From NCBI GenBank assembly GCA_964425225.1, contig CAYRMD010000013.1:9682-73681 (forward strand): 64,000 bases of DNA, read 5' to 3'. Source of the stretch: BPJU01 sp964425225. Its GTDB lineage: Bacteria; Planctomycetota; Planctomycetia; Pirellulales; Pirellulaceae. Within the stretch, counting starts at the first letter, position 1; each line of letters starts with the position of its first letter. Below the pieces are notes generated by a model that was given only the letters and a program-made list of their open reading frames with translations, had not been told where the DNA came from and searched no databases. Below are positions 18,719 through 27,778 of this stretch, piece after piece. A program made the translations under genes and the position numbers.

Positions 18719-20206
18719 CGACCGGCTCGTCTCCCAAAATCTATAAGTCACGCGTCGAACATGGCATATGAAAACATACCATAGTCTCTATTTTGCGTGG
18801 AACCAACTAGAGCGTTGCGCAAAGCCTATCCGTAAATTGGCTCTGATTGCCGCACGATCCATAGCCCTTTTGAAAAAGTGACCAATGGTTGGCAAGACTA
18901 CCTGCCGATAACACAAGGATCATCAGCCGTTCTACTTACGCCTGTAGCACGATACGTTATGTGACATCGCCCGTGCCCAACTCGGATTTTGACCAGCAAA
19001 TGCGTCGAATGCTGTGGAAAAGTGCCACCGGCGTTCAATAAGAAAAAACGGCTGTCCCAGCGGCGTACTTGCAACAGGCGTCGCGCTTTGGAACCTAACC
19101 TTACAGTGGGTTGTGTTCGCGTTGTCCATGGGCCTCGTCCGAAGAACCCGCCGGTTTTTGGAAGGCTCGAAACGGGTTACCGAATCCGTCGCCGCGGGTG
19201 AGGATTTCCTTTCGGAAACCTGACGTGGTGCCGCTCGGTAGCGGTACGTTTGCTAGCGTCTCGAACCACCTTATACAACTTTCACTGCTGGCAGGTCTGC
19301 ACCGATAGCGTGTGGCCCGTTGGCAAGTTATACGAGAGCCTTTCATGCGCCCGTTTCGAGCACGGTCCAAATGGGCGCCCTACGCAGCGAGATGTTCTAA
19401 CGCTGCCCGGCTACCTGAGATGAAGGTGCCAAACAATACTATGCTGATAAACATGGTCAAAAACTGAGGAGGGTGGCACCGGGCCCGGGGACAGGCTCGT
19501 AGGACTCGGGGACAGGCCCTCCGATCGTTGAATCAAGTAAGTTGCGCTTAATGACAAAAGTTGGGAAAAAAGGCAGACTGATAGCTTTAGAGGATAATGG
19601 CAGACTGGAAAAGAGTTTCGCCCAAGCCGCTGTAATTTGTCGTGAAACGCCCTTGGTCGGCGGATTGCTCAGCGTATTGGTGCCGAGCCGACTTAGGCGA
19701 CGGGGAAAGGCGCGTTGCCGTTATTACGTGCTGTCGATCGGAACACGATTTTTTTGCAGGTGTTGCTAGTTCGACGTGCGTGAAGCGACGTGACCGGCTT
19801 CAATGGGGCACACGGTCGACGAGCCTACTTACTTCGTCCGATGGCAGCCGATGCACATGTCCAGCCGGGGATGTCGCCGGTGATGGCCTATCTATGCATT
19901 TGACGCGCGCACGTTCTTTGCGCAGTATCACGTGGGTGCGGTGGAAGGTTCAAGCGGTACCGGAGCCAGTGCTCGGTCAGAAAGGTGATACGTTGTAGGC
20001 CGAAGGTGGCTGAGATATGCACATTTTTTTCGACGCTCGGCACGGGCTTAGGAGCGGCTCGGTGTGTCTGTCAAAAGCGAAACAGTAGGGCAGCTTGGCG
20101 ATGGCTCGCCTTGTGTGTTCTGCGTTCAACCATGTAAGCACACGGGCTGAAGCGAGCGTTGTGACAGGTCTGGAGAACGGGGTCGCGCAGATGAGGAAGC
20201 GCAGGA
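18719..20206. other. Gene-free stretch holding one copy of the 630-bp repeat
   Basis: About 1.5 kb without a credible gene: the open frames are short, on both strands, and show no family motif. It contains repeat B1 (19171-19798) with a GC-rich core at about 19469-19525 where GGGGACAGGC occurs twice. The rest shows no RNA gene that I can recognise. Confidence 0.6.
19171..19798 (+). repeat. Repeat B, copy 1: diverged 630-bp dispersed element
   Basis: Landmarks are collinear with 46743-47383: AACGGGTTACC (19171 versus 46743), a TTCGGAAA block (19203 versus 46775), a GGTAGCGGT...TTTGCT block, GAGGGTGGCACCG (19469 versus 47050), GCTGTCGATCGGAACACG (19730 versus 47316, one mismatch) and GCGACGTGACCGGC (19785 versus 47370). 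Spacing between landmarks differs by less than 10 bases. Both copies lie in the same orientation and neither contains a convincing gene. The core GGGACAGGC motifs resemble REP-type palindromes known from other bacteria, but no RAYT transposase gene is nearby. Confidence 0.75.
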
Positions 20207-21058
20207 ATGCATAAGCGAGCTACCGGCTATGGCTGGGTAGTGTTGGCGGCCGTGATGTGGAGCACCAGCGGGTTTTTTGCCAAGGCCCCTGTTTTTGAGG
20301 GTTGGCCTGGCGCAGTACTGGCGTTTTGGCGCGCGTTATTTGCCATCTTCCTGCTGGTGCTGTGTGTTCGCCGGCTGAGTTGGTCGTGGGGACTGGTGCC
20401 GATGGTGATCATTTTCGCTCTGATGAATGCTACGTATTTGATGACGATGGAGCGAACGGAGGCGTCCGTAGCCATTTGGCTGCAGAATACGGCTCCGGCC
20501 TGGGTGTTCTTGTTTGGGATCGGCCTGCTACGCGAACCGGTCGAGCGGCGCGATTGGCTCATGCTGGTTCTTTGTGGCGCTGGGGTCGGGCTTATTGTAC
20601 AGCACCAGGTGCGGCAAGCGGCGCCGAATGCGGTGTGGCTTGGATTGGCTTCCGGCGCTCTTTACGGCGGCGTGATCCTGTCGTTACGACGCTTAAGAAA
20701 CCATGAACCAGCGTTTCTCGTGGCGCTGAACCACGTGGGAACTAGCCTCTTACTGTTTCCCGTGGCGTGGACGTCTGGCTATTGGCCCCAGGGCATTCAA
20801 TGGCTCTATTTAACCGCTTTCGGCATGCTCCAGCTAGGAGCTCCCTATTTGTTCTTGGCACGCGGGTTGCAAACCGTGCCCAGCCATCAAGCTTCGTTGT
20901 TGACCCTGATCGAGCCGTTGCTGGTACCCGTGTGGGTCTTTCTTGCGTGGGGCCGGCATCCATCCTATCAGCCACCGTCTATCTGGACGATCATCGGTGG
21001 GTTGTTCATCATAACGGGTTTAGCATACCGCCATTGGGTCAACCGTCGGTCGGCATGA
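20207..21058 (+). CDS. EamA/DMT-family transporter
   Basis: A 283-residue membrane protein with about ten hydrophobic helices in two EamA repeats. The first repeat opens with WVVLAAVMWSTSGFFAK and contains ALMNATYLMTMERTEASVA; the second begins near residue 145 with WLGLASGALYGGVI. Members of this drug/metabolite transporter superfamily export amino acids, nucleosides or other metabolites; the cargo here is unknown. The ATG at 20207 follows GAGGAAGCGCAGGA. The FAD oxidoreductase gene begins 39 bases downstream on the same strand, so the two may be co-transcribed. Confidence 0.85.
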   Translation: MHKRATGYGWVVLAAVMWSTSGFFAKAPVFEGWPGAVLAFWRALFAIFLLVLCVRRLSWSWGLVPMVIIFALMNATYLMTMERTEASVAIWLQNTAPAWVFLFGIGLLREPVERRDWLMLVLCGAGVGLIVQHQVRQAAPNAVWLGLASGALYGGVILSLRRLRNHEPAFLVALNHVGTSLLLFPVAWTSGYWPQGIQWLYLTAFGMLQLGAPYLFLARGLQTVPSHQASLLTLIEPLLVPVWVFLAWGRHPSYQPPSIWTIIGGLFIITGLAYRHWVNRRSA

Positions 21059-21097
21059 GGATTTTACAACGAAGAAACCACTCTCTGAGTCGTAGCT

Positions 21098-22729
21098 ATG
21101 CGTGGGGACCAAATACAGTATGACGTGATTGTCATCGGCGGGGGACATAATGGACTGGTCTGCGCTGCCTATTTGGCGCGTGCCGGAAAACGCGTGTGTG
21201 TCCTGGAACGTCGTGACGTGCTGGGTGGATGTGCTGTAACCGAGTCGTTATGGCCCGGATATCGCGTTTCGACAGCCGCATACGTCATCAGCTTGTTTTT
21301 GCCAGAAATCATTCGCGAATTGCGGTTAGAACACTACGGCTTACGCATCTTGTTACGCAATCCGTCCTCGTTTACTCCCCTATTGGACGGCCGGTACCTG
21401 TTGATGGGACCGGATGAGCAAGCGACGTGCGGCGAGATAGCGAAGTTTAGCCGCAAGGATGCCGAGGCGTATCCTCGATATCAGCAGTTCTTGGAGCGAG
21501 TGGCCGACACGATAGAGCCGCTTTTGATGCAACCGGCACCCGATCCGTTTCCGGTACCTGGCCGATGGCGATCGATCTCGTTGCGCAAAAGGCTTCGTGA
21601 TGCGCAGATGTTGTGGCGCTGGTACCAAGCGTTGGGGCAATTAGAAGAACAGTTGCCCGAGGCAATGGAATTGTTATTGGGAGCCGCGCGACCGTTTTTG
21701 GAGCGTTGGTTCGAAAGTGAAGTCGTGCGAGCTACGCTGGCAACAGACGGCATCATTGGCGCGTTTGCCTCGCCATCGGCTCCCGGTACTGCATACGTGC
21801 TGTTGCACCACGTCATGGGCCGAGCTACCGGTGTTCGGGGTGTGTGGGGATATGTTCAGGGTGGCATGGGGGGACTGGCAGAGGCTTTAGCTCGTGCCTG
21901 TGCCGACTTGAAAGTTGATGTTTTCCGGGAAGCCGAAGTTACCCGGATTCTTGTCGATAACGATAAAGTCGTAGGTGTGGCGCTAGCAGACCATCGAGTA
22001 CTCCGGGCACCGGTGGTCGCTTCCAGTGTCGATGCCTCGTGGACGTTTTGTAAATTTCTGCCGGCCGAAGCGCTACCTGCCGAGTTCCTTCAAGCCATCC
22101 GGCGGATCGATTATTCGTCGGCGTCCGCGAAGATCAACTTGGCACTTGCTGAACCCCCTCAATTTCGGTGTTGGCCCGGCCGTGGCATGGGACCACACTT
22201 ATGCGGAACCATTCATATTGCGCCGACCATGGATTACATCGAACAGGCTTATGCTGATGCACGTGCTGGTTGGCCAAGCAGCGAACCGATTTTGGAAATC
22301 ACCCTCCCGACCAGCCTGGACACCTCGCTGGCTCCCGCCGGTAAACACGTTATGTCCATTTTTGTTCAATACGCACCGTATCGACTGAGTAGTCGTTCTT
22401 GGGACGAAATCAAGGAAGATTTTGCCGATCGCTGCCTGGAGTTGCTGGGGCGATACGCTCCGAATGTGCCTGGTGCTGTCGAATACCGACAGGTATTGAG
22501 CCCATTGGATCTGGAACGTACGTTTCGCTTGACGGGCGGAAACATCATGCAAGGGGCCATGAGTCTACATCAGATGTTTTTCTTGCGACCCGTGCTCGGT
22601 TTTGCCGACTACCGTACGCCGATTGTGGGTTTATATCTTTGTGGTGCCGCAGCGCATCCGGGCGGCGGAGTTATGGGTGCGGCAGGCCGTAATGCGGCGG
22701 GTCAGATTTTACGAGATTTTCCGGCGTAG
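21098..22729 (+). CDS. FAD-dependent oxidoreductase, phytoene desaturase/PYROXD2-like
   Basis: A 543-residue flavoprotein. The N-terminus has the dinucleotide-binding motif VIVIGGGHNGLVCAAYLA with the acidic residue of VCVLERRD, followed by LGGCAVTE, the second FAD contact typical of the phytoene desaturase and amine oxidase superfamily. The C-terminus has GLYLCGAAAHPGGGVMGAAG, which closes over the flavin. The closest general class is the PYROXD2-like group rather than a true carotenoid desaturase, because no carotenoid genes are near. The substrate is unknown. It follows the EamA gene with a short gap; no strong ribosome site is seen before the ATG. Confidence 0.85.
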   Translation: MRGDQIQYDVIVIGGGHNGLVCAAYLARAGKRVCVLERRDVLGGCAVTESLWPGYRVSTAAYVISLFLPEIIRELRLEHYGLRILLRNPSSFTPLLDGRYLLMGPDEQATCGEIAKFSRKDAEAYPRYQQFLERVADTIEPLLMQPAPDPFPVPGRWRSISLRKRLRDAQMLWRWYQALGQLEEQLPEAMELLLGAARPFLERWFESEVVRATLATDGIIGAFASPSAPGTAYVLLHHVMGRATGVRGVWGYVQGGMGGLAEALARACADLKVDVFREAEVTRILVDNDKVVGVALADHRVLRAPVVASSVDASWTFCKFLPAEALPAEFLQAIRRIDYSSASAKINLALAEPPQFRCWPGRGMGPHLCGTIHIAPTMDYIEQAYADARAGWPSSEPILEITLPTSLDTSLAPAGKHVMSIFVQYAPYRLSSRSWDEIKEDFADRCLELLGRYAPNVPGAVEYRQVLSPLDLERTFRLTGGNIMQGAMSLHQMFFLRPVLGFADYRTPIVGLYLCGAAAHPGGGVMGAAGRNAAGQILRDFPA

Positions 22730-22830
22730 ACACAACGGGGCCGGAAACCTGGAATCAGCAGTGGGATTGCGTCACAATAGAAAAGATGGGTGATCGTTTT
22801 TGGGTATCAAAGCGGGTGGAGTTCGGTTGA

Positions 22831-23481
22831 ATGACGCCGCTTCCCCTGTTGGAACCGCAGCGGGTTGCAGCCTATCCGAAAGCCGTACGCAAATTGATTC
22901 AGGCAGCGGACCGGTACGAATATGGTCCGGGAGTTCCTCGTCTGGCGGTGCGCGCGGCGCTTGAAGAACTCGATTCACGGCAGATTGTGGGTCAAAAACT
23001 CCTGGATGAGACAGCCGCCCGTGCTTGCCTTGCCGGATTGTGGCTCCTGCATAACTTCCTGGATGAATCCCATAAGATCAGCCAAACCATCCACGACACG
23101 AACGGTAGTTTTTGGCATGGGATTATGCATCGTCGCGAGCCGGATTACGAGAATGCCAAATACTGGTTCCGCAGCGTTGGATCGCACCCAGTGCTTGAAC
23201 AATTGGCGGGTCGCTTGATCCAATGGCATGAGACGGACAACCTGGCCGAACAAATGCGCGTACATGCCACGGGTACAGCTTTGCCTCCAGCCGATGCGCT
23301 TCAAAACCTAGCGCAGTGCGTGGTACGCCGATCGACATTCGATCCGCTGGCCTTTGTGGACGTTTGTCAGCGTGCAGCGCAAACCCACAGTATGTGGCAA
23401 GCCTGGTGCCGATGGGTCAGTTGGTTAGAATGGCAACTGTTGTTCGATCATTGTTACCAACAGGCTGTCGGCTGTGGGTAA
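22831..23481 (+). CDS. Conserved protein of unknown function, His/Trp-rich core
   Basis: A 216-residue soluble, mainly helical protein that I cannot place in a named family. The core around residues 72-115 is dense in residues that look functional: LLHNFLDESHKISQ, SFWHGIMHRREPDYENAKYW and GSHPVL, with several His, Asp and Glu residues spaced as in a metal or substrate site. No signal peptide or membrane segment. GGTGGAG lies upstream of the ATG. It stands between the FAD oxidoreductase and the S1 gene on the same strand. I believe similar proteins exist in planctomycetes, but that comes from memory and not from a search. Confidence 0.65.
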   Translation: MTPLPLLEPQRVAAYPKAVRKLIQAADRYEYGPGVPRLAVRAALEELDSRQIVGQKLLDETAARACLAGLWLLHNFLDESHKISQTIHDTNGSFWHGIMHRREPDYENAKYWFRSVGSHPVLEQLAGRLIQWHETDNLAEQMRVHATGTALPPADALQNLAQCVVRRSTFDPLAFVDVCQRAAQTHSMWQAWCRWVSWLEWQLLFDHCYQQAVGCG

Positions 23482-23583
23482 ACAAAAATCGGTTTCCCGA
23501 TAGGCAGAGCCTTCGGTCCAGCGTACCATGGAAGGAGCGGTCTAAGAAAAGTGTGCGTTATTAGGTGTATCGAGTTTTATAGT

Positions 23584-25173
23584 ATGAGCAGCGAACCGCG
23601 TCCTTTGTCGCCCGCGTTAGAAAGTCGTGACTCGGTGGGGCGTGATAACTCGACTGACACGTCCACAGCACAAGCCCTAAAAGGCGGACCGTTGAGGGCA
23701 CGTGTGCGCCGGCTGCGAACCGATGGGCGTCAACCGACGGCCGAGGCTCCGAGTTCCGACGCCGGGTTAGCAAGCTCTGCAGCATCCCCAGCGGATATCG
23801 GCCAGCAAATGCAATTGTCGGCTCGAGCGAGCAGCGAGCCGCCTAATGAGGTAATGCAAGTCGAGGTATCGGCCAGTACGGTTCATGTAGAAACTGAGCA
23901 ATGTCACAGTCCGCCGGACGTCACTGCCGCTACGACGCGTGCGGCGCCGATTGCGGATCCGCAGCAGCTCGAAACGGATTTAGAGGCCGAATTACAGGCG
24001 GCTCTTGGCGATCAGCCAATCGAAAAGCTAATGGGTACCGTGCCGGTGGATCTTCCCAAATTGCAAGTCGATTCGCGACTCATGGCCGTAGTGTTGCGGT
24101 GTGATCGAGAACATGTGTTTTTCTCCTTGGGAGGTCCTTACCAGGGTGTTGCGCCGTTGGGCCAATTCGTTTCTGCTCCTGAGCCGGGCACACGAGTCGA
24201 AGTTGTGATCCGCTCGTACAACGAGGAGGATGATTTGTATGAGGTGGTCGTGCCGGGTGCGGCGCAAAGTGTGACGGATTGGTCCGATCTGGTCGAAGGT
24301 AGCGTGGTCGAAGCGCGTATCACTGGGGCGAACACCGGTGGCTTGGAATGCATGGTAAACCACATTCGAGGTTTTATTCCTGCTAGCCAAATCGCCTTGT
24401 ATCGCGTGGAACATTTGACCGAATATATCGGCCAAAAAATGTTGTGTGTCGTTACCGAGGTTAATCCCAAGAGACGCAATCTAGTGCTCAGTCGGCGCGC
24501 TATTTTGGAGCGCGAAAAAGAAGAGGCGCGGCGCGCACGGCTCAATGAATTAAACGAAGGCGATATCGTTGAAGGTGTGGTTCGCAGTATCCAGAAATTC
24601 GGTGTATTCGTCGATTTAGGAGAAATCGATGGATTGATCCATATCAGCAAACTGAGTTGGGACCGAGTGGAGGATCCAGCCGAAGTCGTGTCGGTCGGTC
24701 AGCGAGTCCGCGCGCGGATCGAAGCGATTGACCGGCAAACCGGCAAGATCGCCCTTTCCCTGCGCATGCCACAAGAACACCCGTGGGCCAGAGCTGCCGA
24801 GTTATTCCCGCTGGGGGCAATTGTGCAGGGAACCGTATCGCGTTTGGCGAAGTTCGGTGCGTTTGTCAAATTGGCACCGGGGATCGAAGGGTTGCTCCAT
24901 ATCTCGGAGCTGTCGCATCAGCGTGTACCGAGCGTAGCGGCGGTGTTGCAGGAAGGTCAACAAGTCGAAGTGAAAGTCATTGCCCTGGATGTTGAGCAGC
25001 AGCGCATCGGGCTCTCGTTAAAGGCACTTAGCCCCCCACCGCCGCCGAAGGAAGAAGAACCTAAACCCGCCGACAATCCTGCCGTGCAACCACCGCCGCG
25101 CCAAGAACGCCCGCCGCTTAAAGGTGGTTTGGATCGTCCCTCGGGAGGTGAACGCTTTGGTTTGCGTTGGTGA
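23584..25173 (+). CDS. S1 RNA-binding domain protein with four S1-type repeats
   Basis: A 529-residue protein. The first 150 or so residues are low-complexity (Ser, Ala, Glu, Pro) and probably disordered. Four S1-type domains follow: an N-terminal one starting near DSRLMAVVLRCD, a second at VEGSVVEARITGANTGGLEC, a third at EGDIVEGVVRSIQKFGVFVDLG, and a fourth at LGAIVQGTVSRLAKFGAFVKL. The last two have the strongest signatures (GLIHISKLSW, GLLHISELSH). The tail is Pro/Lys/Glu-rich. It resembles ribosomal protein S1 but has fewer domains, so it may be the S1 equivalent or a separate mRNA-binding factor. I chose ATG 23584; a GTG at 23551 is possible. Convergent with csrA. Confidence 0.85.
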   Translation: MSSEPRPLSPALESRDSVGRDNSTDTSTAQALKGGPLRARVRRLRTDGRQPTAEAPSSDAGLASSAASPADIGQQMQLSARASSEPPNEVMQVEVSASTVHVETEQCHSPPDVTAATTRAAPIADPQQLETDLEAELQAALGDQPIEKLMGTVPVDLPKLQVDSRLMAVVLRCDREHVFFSLGGPYQGVAPLGQFVSAPEPGTRVEVVIRSYNEEDDLYEVVVPGAAQSVTDWSDLVEGSVVEARITGANTGGLECMVNHIRGFIPASQIALYRVEHLTEYIGQKMLCVVTEVNPKRRNLVLSRRAILEREKEEARRARLNELNEGDIVEGVVRSIQKFGVFVDLGEIDGLIHISKLSWDRVEDPAEVVSVGQRVRARIEAIDRQTGKIALSLRMPQEHPWARAAELFPLGAIVQGTVSRLAKFGAFVKLAPGIEGLLHISELSHQRVPSVAAVLQEGQQVEVKVIALDVEQQRIGLSLKALSPPPPPKEEEPKPADNPAVQPPPRQERPPLKGGLDRPSGGERFGLRW

Positions 25174-25190
25174 GCCGCGGCGCTGTTGTT

Positions 25191-25391
25191 TTATCGGTTC
25201 AGGACCGTTTCTGGCTCAGAAACGAGCGTGGTCGATTGAATCCGCTGATGAATCTCCTCGCGATGCACGGGTACCTCAGGAGGAGCCTCGATGCCTAACT
25301 TCACCCGATTCCCCGTGATTTGGACGACGGTGATGCGAATCTTCTCGCCAATGACAATGTGCTCGCTGGGACGTCGACTTAACACCAACAT
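25191..25391 (-). CDS. csrA: Carbon storage regulator CsrA (translational repressor)
   Basis: A 66-residue protein starting MLVLSRRPSEHIVIGE, with ITVVQITGNRVKLGIEAP and VPVHREEI. Arg44 of VHREEI is the key RNA-binding residue of CsrA dimers, which bind GGA motifs near ribosome sites and repress or stabilise mRNAs. A longer in-frame start at 25439 exists, but an AAGGAGG site 5 bases before the ATG at 25391 and the family's usual N-terminus settle the start. It converges with the S1 gene, with 17 bases between the stop codons. No flagellar gene is seen nearby. Confidence 0.95.
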   Translation of the reverse strand: MLVLSRRPSEHIVIGEKIRITVVQITGNRVKLGIEAPPEVPVHREEIHQRIQSTTLVSEPETVLNR

Positions 25392-25396
25392 GTCTT

Positions 25397-25403
25397 CCTC
25401 CTT
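25397..25403 (-). promoter_or_regulatory. Strong Shine-Dalgarno of csrA
   Basis: AAGGAGG, 5 bases before the ATG. It decides the start of csrA. It also contains the GGA core that CsrA itself binds, so autoregulation is possible. Confidence 0.7.
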
Positions 25404-25638
25404 TGATACTATGGTCCGTGTATGGGTCCTGCCGTGCACTTCGGGCTCACCCTTTACACCAGATCCACCTATTTTCCCAAAGCCCTCGTGCCAGCGGCTT
25501 TTGCTGCAACAACGTCAGACTACGCGCGTAGAAGCAATCGTGGCGGGACTTGGTGCTTTGCACTACTTCGCTCACCAAGCGCTTTTACAGGTTGTGGGGA
25601 TCATGTCGCATTGGCAAAATCCTGTCAAGAGCAATTTT

Positions 25639-25680
25639 GCCGAAAAACCGAAAAGCCGAAAAGAAAAGCCGAAAAAAACA
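25639..25680. repeat. Short tandem repeat of GCCGAAAA-type octamers
   Basis: The unit GCCGAAAA, with one ACCGAAAA variant and an extra GAAAA insert, occurs four times in 42 bases. It ends next to repeat A. Confidence 0.6.
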
Positions 25681-25708
25681 CTACGGCATAACGGCGCGTG
25701 CGTCTTAA

Positions 25709-25970
25709 TTGTAGGTGAGGATTCACTGTCAAAGGCCGGCCGTCGGGGAAGTTTACCTATTTTCCGCTTCAGGAAGGGAAACCGACGTATCTGTCTTAAT
25801 GGTAGATGGAACGGTTCGGTCATTTACCGGGCCTGACGAGGTATGCCTTTTCGGCCCGACCCAATGTGAACCGCTGCGAGTGCTTCTCGGTAAAGACGCT
25901 GCGTCGCGCGAGGGCTCCACAAAGATGCGACCGTAAGGGAGCGGCCAATTTAACGCAACGCAAAAGCGTA
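25709..25970 (+). repeat. Repeat A, copy 1: 260-bp dispersed element
   Basis: Collinear with 46246-46507. Matching landmarks: ATTGTAGGTG (25709 versus 46246), GAAGTTTACCTATTTTCCGC (25748 versus 46286, two mismatches), ACCCAATGTGAACCGCTGCG (25859 versus 46396, one mismatch) and ACCGTAAGGGA (25930 versus 46467). Spacing differs by at most one base between landmarks. No reading frame is shared between the copies. Confidence 0.8.
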
Positions 25971-26060
25971 GGGAGATTTAACGCAGAGGCACAAAGTCCC
26001 AAGTAGGCGATTGACATGTACCTCTTGTCTTCGTTATGCCTCTCTGCCTTTGCGTTAAAA
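25957..26060. repeat. AACGC-type inverted repeat unit
   Basis: AACGCAAAAGCGTA at 25957-25970 and TTTAACGCAGAGGCA at 25977-25991 face CTCTGCCTTTGCGTTAAAA at 26042-26060 in inverted orientation. The first 14-mer recurs exactly at 49568. It belongs to the dispersed family also found at 34291, 40291, 46489, 49568 and 59089. Confidence 0.65.
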
Positions 26061-26352
26061 CGGTTTACCTACAAATGTGACACACGCACAAACATTCTCA
26101 TTTCGTGGTTTTCTCACCAACCGGCATTCTTATTGCCCGTACTTTATGAGATAGTGACGACTTGGACCTGGTGAAAGTGTAAAAACGGTGAGAAAAAAGG
26201 TGGCTGGCAGGGCGCGATGGTGGATAAACATGCGGCAGTTGCTAACAATAAGAGCACTTAACGACAATAGGGCGTTGCGCTAGCACAATCGGTTAGATAG
26301 GGCAAACCATCGGTTTGTTCCACACGAAGGTTCACTTAGAGTGAGGTAACAA

Positions 26353-27738
26353 ATGATGATTGGTAGAACCTGGAAAGTGTCGGTAGGCTCGTCAAACTTT
26401 CGATACACAACTGCGAGCCGCTCGGCAATGTCGGCGGTGATGATCGGGTATGTGGTTTGCTTGTGCATCCGGCCGGTGCCTAGCTATGCAGATGATTGGC
26501 CGCAGTGGCAGGGACCGACCGGGGATGGAGTGTGGCCAGAACAAGGAATCATCGAGCGATTCGCCGAGGGCGGCCCTCGGCAAGTATGGAGTGCCGCGGT
26601 AGGCGGTGGGTATGCAGGGCCGGCAGTGGCCGACGGGCGTGTCTACGTAACCGATTTTATTGCCGAAGATCCCCGGCAAAATGATCCGGGCAATCGGGCC
26701 GCACGACAAGGCGTAGAACGAGTTCTGTGTCTAGATGCCGCGACGGGGCTACTTGTGTGGAAGCACCAGTATGCGTGCCGCTACGAAATATCGTATCCGG
26801 CTGGTCCACGAGCCACTCCTACGGTGCGCGACGGGCGCGTCTACACCTTGGGTGCCGAGGGGATGTTATTGTGCTTGGACGCCAAGCAGGGAACCGTTAT
26901 TTGGCAACACGACTTAAAGAAAGAGTTCGAAGTGGAAACTCCCATCTGGGGCTTTACCTGTCATCCGCTCTGCGACGGCCAAAAGGTTTACTGCTTAACG
27001 GGAGGACGTTCGGGTATTCTCACAGCATTTGACGCTCAAACCGGTCAGCCTCTCTGGCAAGCGGTTCAGGCGAATGAGTTGGGGTATAGTACTCCGCGGC
27101 TTTTTGAGATCAATGGACGCCGGCAATTGGTCTTCTGGCACCCGCATGCCGTAGTGGGGCTCGATCCGGATACCGGTAAAGAGCTGTGGTCAGTGCCCAT
27201 CGAGCCGATGTACGGTATGTCGATCATGGCGCCGTTACGTTGGGAAAATTATCTTTTTGTTAGCGGAATCGGCAATCAGTCAGTGCTGTTGCGGTGGGCT
27301 CAGAACGAACCCACGGTTAGCGAAGTCTATCGAGGGACGCCGCGGACCAGCGTTTACTCGGTGTGTGCGCCACCGATCTGCTATCAAGGAGTCCTTTACG
27401 GTTCCTGTCAACAAGGCCACTTTCGGGCCGTGGACCTAGTAACGGGTGGACGCCTGTGGGAAACCTTTGCTCCGACGACAGGCAAGGATCGTGCTAGCTC
27501 AGCATGTGCCTTTGTGGTACGTAACGGTGAACGGTTTTTTCTCTTTAGTGAGAAAGGCGATTTAATCATTGCGCGCCTTAGCAAAGAGGGCTACCACGAA
27601 ATAGATCGCGCACACATCTTGGAGCCCACCAACGAAGCGTTCGGGCGGCCGGTCCTCTGGTGCCACCCAGCGTTTGCCAATCGGTCGATGTATGTGCGGA
27701 ACGATAACCAACTGGTCTGTGTGTCGCTCGCTCAATAG
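26353..27738 (+). CDS. Exported PQQ-type beta-propeller repeat protein
   Basis: A 461-residue protein with an N-terminal hydrophobic segment (AVMIGYVVCLCI) followed by a likely cleavage site before DDWPQWQGPTGDG, a start typical of planctomycete PQQ-like proteins. The body shows repeated blades of the form VLCLDAATGLLVWKH, LLCLDAKQGTVIW and LTAFDAQTGQPLW, with Trp and Gly at fixed places. No Cys pair or metal ligands of a true PQQ dehydrogenase are evident, so a binding or scaffold role is as likely as catalysis. GAGGT lies before ATG 26353. The ThuA gene follows 40 bases downstream. Confidence 0.85.
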   Translation: MMIGRTWKVSVGSSNFRYTTASRSAMSAVMIGYVVCLCIRPVPSYADDWPQWQGPTGDGVWPEQGIIERFAEGGPRQVWSAAVGGGYAGPAVADGRVYVTDFIAEDPRQNDPGNRAARQGVERVLCLDAATGLLVWKHQYACRYEISYPAGPRATPTVRDGRVYTLGAEGMLLCLDAKQGTVIWQHDLKKEFEVETPIWGFTCHPLCDGQKVYCLTGGRSGILTAFDAQTGQPLWQAVQANELGYSTPRLFEINGRRQLVFWHPHAVVGLDPDTGKELWSVPIEPMYGMSIMAPLRWENYLFVSGIGNQSVLLRWAQNEPTVSEVYRGTPRTSVYSVCAPPICYQGVLYGSCQQGHFRAVDLVTGGRLWETFAPTTGKDRASSACAFVVRNGERFFLFSEKGDLIIARLSKEGYHEIDRAHILEPTNEAFGRPVLWCHPAFANRSMYVRNDNQLVCVSLAQ

Positions 27739-27766
27739 CCACAAAGTTTCCTCGAAATAGCCGAGC

Positions 27767-27773
27767 AGGAGGT
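27767..27773 (+). promoter_or_regulatory. Strong Shine-Dalgarno of the ThuA gene
   Basis: AGGAGGT, 5 bases before ATG 27779. It fixes the start directly before the signal peptide. Confidence 0.7.
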
Positions 27774-27778
27774 GGAAC

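Larger units (their letters stand above)
25404..26352. other. Gene-free divergent region between csrA and a PQQ-like gene, rich in repeats
   Basis: About 950 bases holding a short tandem repeat (25639-25680), repeat A copy 1 (25709-25970) and an inverted AACGC unit (25957-26060). Past 26100 the sequence is A+T-richer and must hold the promoter of the gene at 26353. No gene or RNA is recognised. Confidence 0.6.

Noticed and set aside
19542..19998. Small open frames inside repeat B copy 1
   Set aside because: The second copy does not keep the same frames, so coding is not supported.
25639..25680. Possible CRISPR-like array
   Set aside because: The units are 8-mers in direct contact without spacers; it is a simple tandem repeat.
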